From: Duganella sp. 1411
Lineage (GTDB): Bacteria; Pseudomonadota; Gammaproteobacteria; Burkholderiales; Burkholderiaceae_D
Direction: 5' to 3'
DNA length: 64,000 bases
Assembly (NCBI RefSeq): GCF_017833525.1
Contig: NZ_JAFICD010000001.1
Location: 806,001-870,000, forward strand
Shown piece by piece: positions 61,006-64,000 of the stretch. The position numbers and the translations under genes are program-made. Under the pieces are notes generated by a model, which saw only the letters and a program-made list of their open reading frames with translations, was not told the origin of the DNA and made no database searches. Each line of letters opens with the position of its first letter. Positions within the stretch are counted from its first letter, which is position 1.

Positions 61006-62328
61006 TTATCGGTTGACCAGCTTGGCCGGCACACGCAGCACCAGTATCGCACCAAGCAGCATCACGCTGGACAAAATGTACAGCGCCACGTCGGTGCTCT
61101 GGGTCGCATCCTTGATCCAGCCGACCAGGAACGGGCTGACGAAACCGGCGATCTGGCCCAGCGAATTGATCAGCGCCAGGCCGCCGGCCGCCGCCGCGCT
61201 GCCCAGGAAGGCCGCCGGCAGCGCCCAGAACATCGACAGCGCCGCCAGCGCGCCCATGGTCGCCATGCTCAGGCCGGCGATGACGACCACCGGGTTGCTG
61301 GAGAAATTGGCCGCCAGGGTCAGTCCGATCAAGCCCATCAGCATGGGCGCGGTGACGTGCCAGCGGCGTTCGCCGTGGCGGTCGGCCGAGCGCCCGGCCC
61401 ACACCATGAACACGGCGGCGAACAGATACGGCACGGCGCTCAGCCAGCCGACCGTGACCGCGCTGGCGTAGCCGAGCGACTTGATGATCGACGGCAGCCA
61501 GAAGTTGATCGCATACACGCCCATCTGGATACAGAAGTAAATCACGCCCAGCATCCACACGCTGCCGTTGCGCAGCACGGCGCCGAACGACTGGCCGACC
61601 GTGCTGGTGGCCTGGCGCTGCCGTTCATCGTCGTCCAGCGCGCCCTGCATCGCGCGTTTTTCGTCGTCGTCGAGCCATTTGGCCTGGGCGATGCCGTCGT
61701 TCAGGTACAGATACACGGCCACGCCCAGCACCACCGTCGGGATGCCTTGCAGCAGGAACAGCCACTGCCAGCCCATCATGCCGCCCTGGCCGGCCGAGAA
61801 ATGCGCCAGCATCCAGCCCGACAGCGGGCCGCCGATCAGGCCGGAAATCGGGATGGCCGACATGAACAGCGCCATCACCTGGCCGCGCTTCTGCGACGGG
61901 AACCAGTGCGTAAAATACAACACCATGCCGGGGAAGAAGCCGGCCTCGGCCACGCCGGTGAAGAAGCGCAGCACATAAAAAGACAGCGGCGTCGTCACGA
62001 ACAGCATGCAGGCGGACAAGCTACCCCACAGCACCATCATCACGGCGATCCAGCGCCGCGCGCCGATCTTGTGCAGGATCAGGTTGCTGGGCACGCCGCT
62101 TAGCACGTAGCCGATGAAGAAGATGCCGGCGCCCAGGCCATAGACGGTGTTGCTCAGCTTGAGCGCGTCGAGCATCTCCAGCTTGGCGAAGCCGACGTTG
62201 ACGCGGTCCAGGTAGTTAAAGAAGTAGCAGATGAAGATAAACGGTATCAGGTGCCACGCCGCTTTTTTGTACGCGCCCTCGAGGACGGACGCCGCCGGCT
62301 GGCGCGCGGCGATGGAGGAAGTGCTCAT
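61006..62328 (-). CDS. MFS transporter, anion:cation symporter (ACS) type
   Basis: A 440-residue carrier with 12 helices: LIPFIFICYFFNYLDRVNVG, FAKLEMLDALKLSNTVYGLG, FFIGYVLSGVPSNLILHKIG and FFTGVAEAGFFPGMVLYFTH are close to the tartrate/hexuronate/galactonate group (YfaV/GudP-like). It probably imports a sugar acid. The start at 62328 has AGGAGAC. It is cotranscribed with glycerate kinase and divergent from the CdaR-type regulator. Confidence 0.93.
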   Translation of the reverse strand: MSTSSIAARQPAASVLEGAYKKAAWHLIPFIFICYFFNYLDRVNVGFAKLEMLDALKLSNTVYGLGAGIFFIGYVLSGVPSNLILHKIGARRWIAVMMVLWGSLSACMLFVTTPLSFYVLRFFTGVAEAGFFPGMVLYFTHWFPSQKRGQVMALFMSAIPISGLIGGPLSGWMLAHFSAGQGGMMGWQWLFLLQGIPTVVLGVAVYLYLNDGIAQAKWLDDDEKRAMQGALDDDERQRQATSTVGQSFGAVLRNGSVWMLGVIYFCIQMGVYAINFWLPSIIKSLGYASAVTVGWLSAVPYLFAAVFMVWAGRSADRHGERRWHVTAPMLMGLIGLTLAANFSSNPVVVIAGLSMATMGALAALSMFWALPAAFLGSAAAAGGLALINSLGQIAGFVSPFLVGWIKDATQSTDVALYILSSVMLLGAILVLRVPAKLVNR

Positions 62329-62510
62329 GCCAGGTCTCCTAAGTTTTTTATAGTGAGGCTGATTATCTGGAATCCGCCGCCGAAAATCATCAGCCAAACG
62401 CACGAGAATCGGGGCCGCACCGGCGAGATTATTGGGCATCCGCACAAATCTTGCCCGGATAAAAGGTTAAAATGGGGCGGATACTTGGATAAACGCAGCG
62501 AGGCATCCGC

Positions 62511-63674
62511 ATGACCATACTCAGCACCGGGCTGGCGCAGGACATCGTCACGCGCACGATGAAAATCATTCCCTATAACGTCAACGTGATGGATGCCAGC
62601 GGCAGCATCATCGCCAGCGGCAACCCGGCGCGCATCGGCGAACTGCACACCGGCGCCATGCTGGCGCTGGCCAAGAAACTCGCCGTGGAGATCGACAGCG
62701 CCAGCGCCCGCAACATGCACGGCGCCCAGCCCGGCATCAACCTGCCGCTGACGGTCAACGGCCAGCTGTGCGGCGCGGTCGGCCTGAGCGGCGCGCCCGA
62801 CGAGGTGCGGCAATTTGGCGAGCTGGTGCGGCTGACGGCGGAGATGATCCTCGAACAGGCCCAATTGACGGGCGAACTGCAGCGCGACACGCGCTACCGC
62901 GAAGCCTTCGTCCTCAAGCTGATCAATGACGGAACCGCCGAGCAGGCGGCGCTTGAGGCGTGGGCGCGCCGGCTGGGCGTCGACTTCGCCCGCCCGCACG
63001 TGGTCTTCGTGCTCGAGATCGACGACAAGGCGGCCGGCACGGCCGAGGCGCTGACCGAAATCCAGCGCCTGCAGATGCGCATGCTGACGCGGCAACCGTC
63101 GGCGCTGACGGCGGCGGCCGGCTCGCACGAAATGGTGATCCTCGACTTCCTCGACGCGCAAGGCCCCGGCCAGGATGTGCAGGTGCGCGCGCAAAAGCGG
63201 CTGCGCTCGCTGTCGGCGATGCTGGCGGAGGAAGGCGCCAGCGCCGCCGCCCACATCCTGACGATGGGCATCGCGCTGACCGGCATCGACGGCGCCGCCA
63301 TTTCGTGCCAAAGCGCGCGCACCGCCGCCCGCATCGGCCGCGCACGCCAGCCGCGCCACACCCGCTTCAGCTACTACGACCAGGCGCTGCCGGTGCTGCT
63401 GTCGGGCCTGGGTTCGGGCTGGCAGGCGGCGCAACTGAAGTTGCCGCTGGCCCGGCTGCAAGCCCAGGACAAGGGCAAGCAACCACTGCGGCGCACGCTC
63501 GACGCCTGGTTCGCGCACGACGGCCATCCGGCGGCCACGGCCGAGGCGCTGCACATCCACCGCAACACGCTCGACTACCGGCTGCGCCGCGTCGGCGAGA
63601 TCACCGGGCTCGACCTGGGCCGGCTGGAGGACCGCTTCCTGCTGTACGTCTCGGCGTTGTTGACGGACGGTTGA
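62511..63674 (+). CDS. CdaR-type sugar diacid regulator
   Basis: A 387-residue activator. The N-terminal diacid-recognition domain (~5-140) has LAQDIVTRTMKIIPYNVNVM, ASGNPARIGELHTGAMLALA and LPLTVNGQLCGAVGLSG; the C-terminal PucR-type helix-turn-helix is in AEALHIHRNTLDYRLRRVGE. E. coli CdaR responds to D-glycerate, glucarate or galactarate and switches on their catabolic genes. Its divergent placement, 182 bases from the MFS/glycerate kinase pair, makes it the likely activator of that pair, with operators in 62329-62510. Confidence 0.93.
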   Translation: MTILSTGLAQDIVTRTMKIIPYNVNVMDASGSIIASGNPARIGELHTGAMLALAKKLAVEIDSASARNMHGAQPGINLPLTVNGQLCGAVGLSGAPDEVRQFGELVRLTAEMILEQAQLTGELQRDTRYREAFVLKLINDGTAEQAALEAWARRLGVDFARPHVVFVLEIDDKAAGTAEALTEIQRLQMRMLTRQPSALTAAAGSHEMVILDFLDAQGPGQDVQVRAQKRLRSLSAMLAEEGASAAAHILTMGIALTGIDGAAISCQSARTAARIGRARQPRHTRFSYYDQALPVLLSGLGSGWQAAQLKLPLARLQAQDKGKQPLRRTLDAWFAHDGHPAATAEALHIHRNTLDYRLRRVGEITGLDLGRLEDRFLLYVSALLTDG

Positions 63675-63819
63675 AGGCCAAGCGGCCGCAATCTTGCAAA
63701 AGAGCAAATCATTAATTGGTATCAAGTTCCTGTATCATTTGGCGGCGCCGCGATCCGGCGCGAGGGGTAGCCCCCCAACCACCGACACAGACAAACACAA
63801 AAATAAACGGAGCCCAATT

Positions 63820-64000
63820 TTGAGCCTTTTTAGAACGAAGAATCTGGATGACATGATCGCCAACGCCCGCAAACCCGGCGGCCTGGCCAAGGTACTTGGT
63901 CCCTTCGACCTGATCCTGATGGGCATAGGCGCCATCGTCGGCACCGGCATTTTCGTGCTGACGGGCACCGGCGCCGTCACCGCCGGCCCGGCGCTGACGC
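63820..64000 (+). CDS. APC family cationic amino-acid permease, N-terminal part (runs off the window)
   Basis: The first 60 residues are present. TTG at 63820 is the likely start (SLFRTKNLDDM follows; GGAG lies 8 bases ahead), as the sequence before it has no in-frame ATG that fits. Residues 25-60 read LGPFDLILMGIGAIVGTGIF and VLTGTGAVTAGPALT, the first helix of CAT-type APC permeases. Substrate class is only a guess without the remaining helices. Confidence 0.85.
   Translation, partial: MSLFRTKNLDDMIANARKPGGLAKVLGPFDLILMGIGAIVGTGIFVLTGTGAVTAGPALT

Overview
The window is high-GC, densely coded DNA with no rRNA, tRNA, CRISPR array or complete classical insertion sequence that I can see. The gene set points to a soil or freshwater betaproteobacterium of the Oxalobacteraceae, most like Massilia, Duganella or Telluria: a RegB/RegA pair beside a cyoABCD quinol oxidase with SURF1, several very large hybrid histidine kinases, a TonB receptor with secreted polysaccharide-active enzymes, and an NHLP-type peptide with a SagB-like dehydrogenase. 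The genus is inferred from gene content and base composition only.

Layout. 1-10.8 kb: end of a carotenoid oxygenase gene behind a DUF2141 gene, a MASE1/CHASE hybrid kinase, a porin with a small phosphate-binding-like protein, a MATE exporter, a chemoreceptor and a 2-hydroxyacid dehydrogenase. 10.9-16.0 kb: a 1713-residue propeller hybrid kinase. 16.0-17.6 kb: a candidate RiPP locus (precursor peptide and SagB-related dehydrogenase). 17.7-18.7 kb: a ParD/RelE-type toxin-antitoxin pair and an orphan NadS-like regulator. 18.7-27.7 kb: 2'-5' RNA ligase-like protein, regA, regB, surf1, cyoDCBA, and a divergent MFS transporter. 27.8-32.6 kb: ketopantoate reductase-like gene, PPK2, a VOC protein, and four paralogous ~140-residue proteins I cannot assign to any family, with conserved leaders. 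32.6-38.9 kb: GH92 mannosidase, cyanophycinase, amino-acid permease, manganese catalase. 38.9-42.2 kb: a decayed, lower-GC patch with a broken GH43 gene, a displaced permease fragment, a GGDEF/EAL protein and a beheaded MerR-type B12-binding domain. 42.2-49.7 kb: small stress membrane protein, histidine kinase, GH2 glycosidase, a glycosyltransferase fused to an FAD oxidoreductase, and TspO. 49.7-50.4 kb: a RAYT transposase flanked by a perfect 40-bp inverted REP pair. 50.4-57.0 kb: a propeller-like protein, a Tat-exported rhamnogalacturonan lyase-like enzyme and its TonB receptor. 57.1-64.0 kb: a third hybrid kinase, glycerate kinase, MFS transporter, CdaR-type regulator, and the start of an APC permease.

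How it fits together. The cyo operon, surf1 and regBA run the same way and form a respiratory block in which a quinone/redox-sensing kinase lies next to a quinol oxidase. The glycerate kinase, MFS transporter and CdaR genes look like one sugar-acid catabolic unit. The lyase-like enzyme and TonB receptor look like a small pectin-type uptake locus. One REP family occurs at four places (five palindromes), and a likely mobilising RAYT is present in the window. The most novel-looking items are the four-paralog family with its leaders, the minimal RiPP locus, and the glycosyltransferase-FAD fusion.
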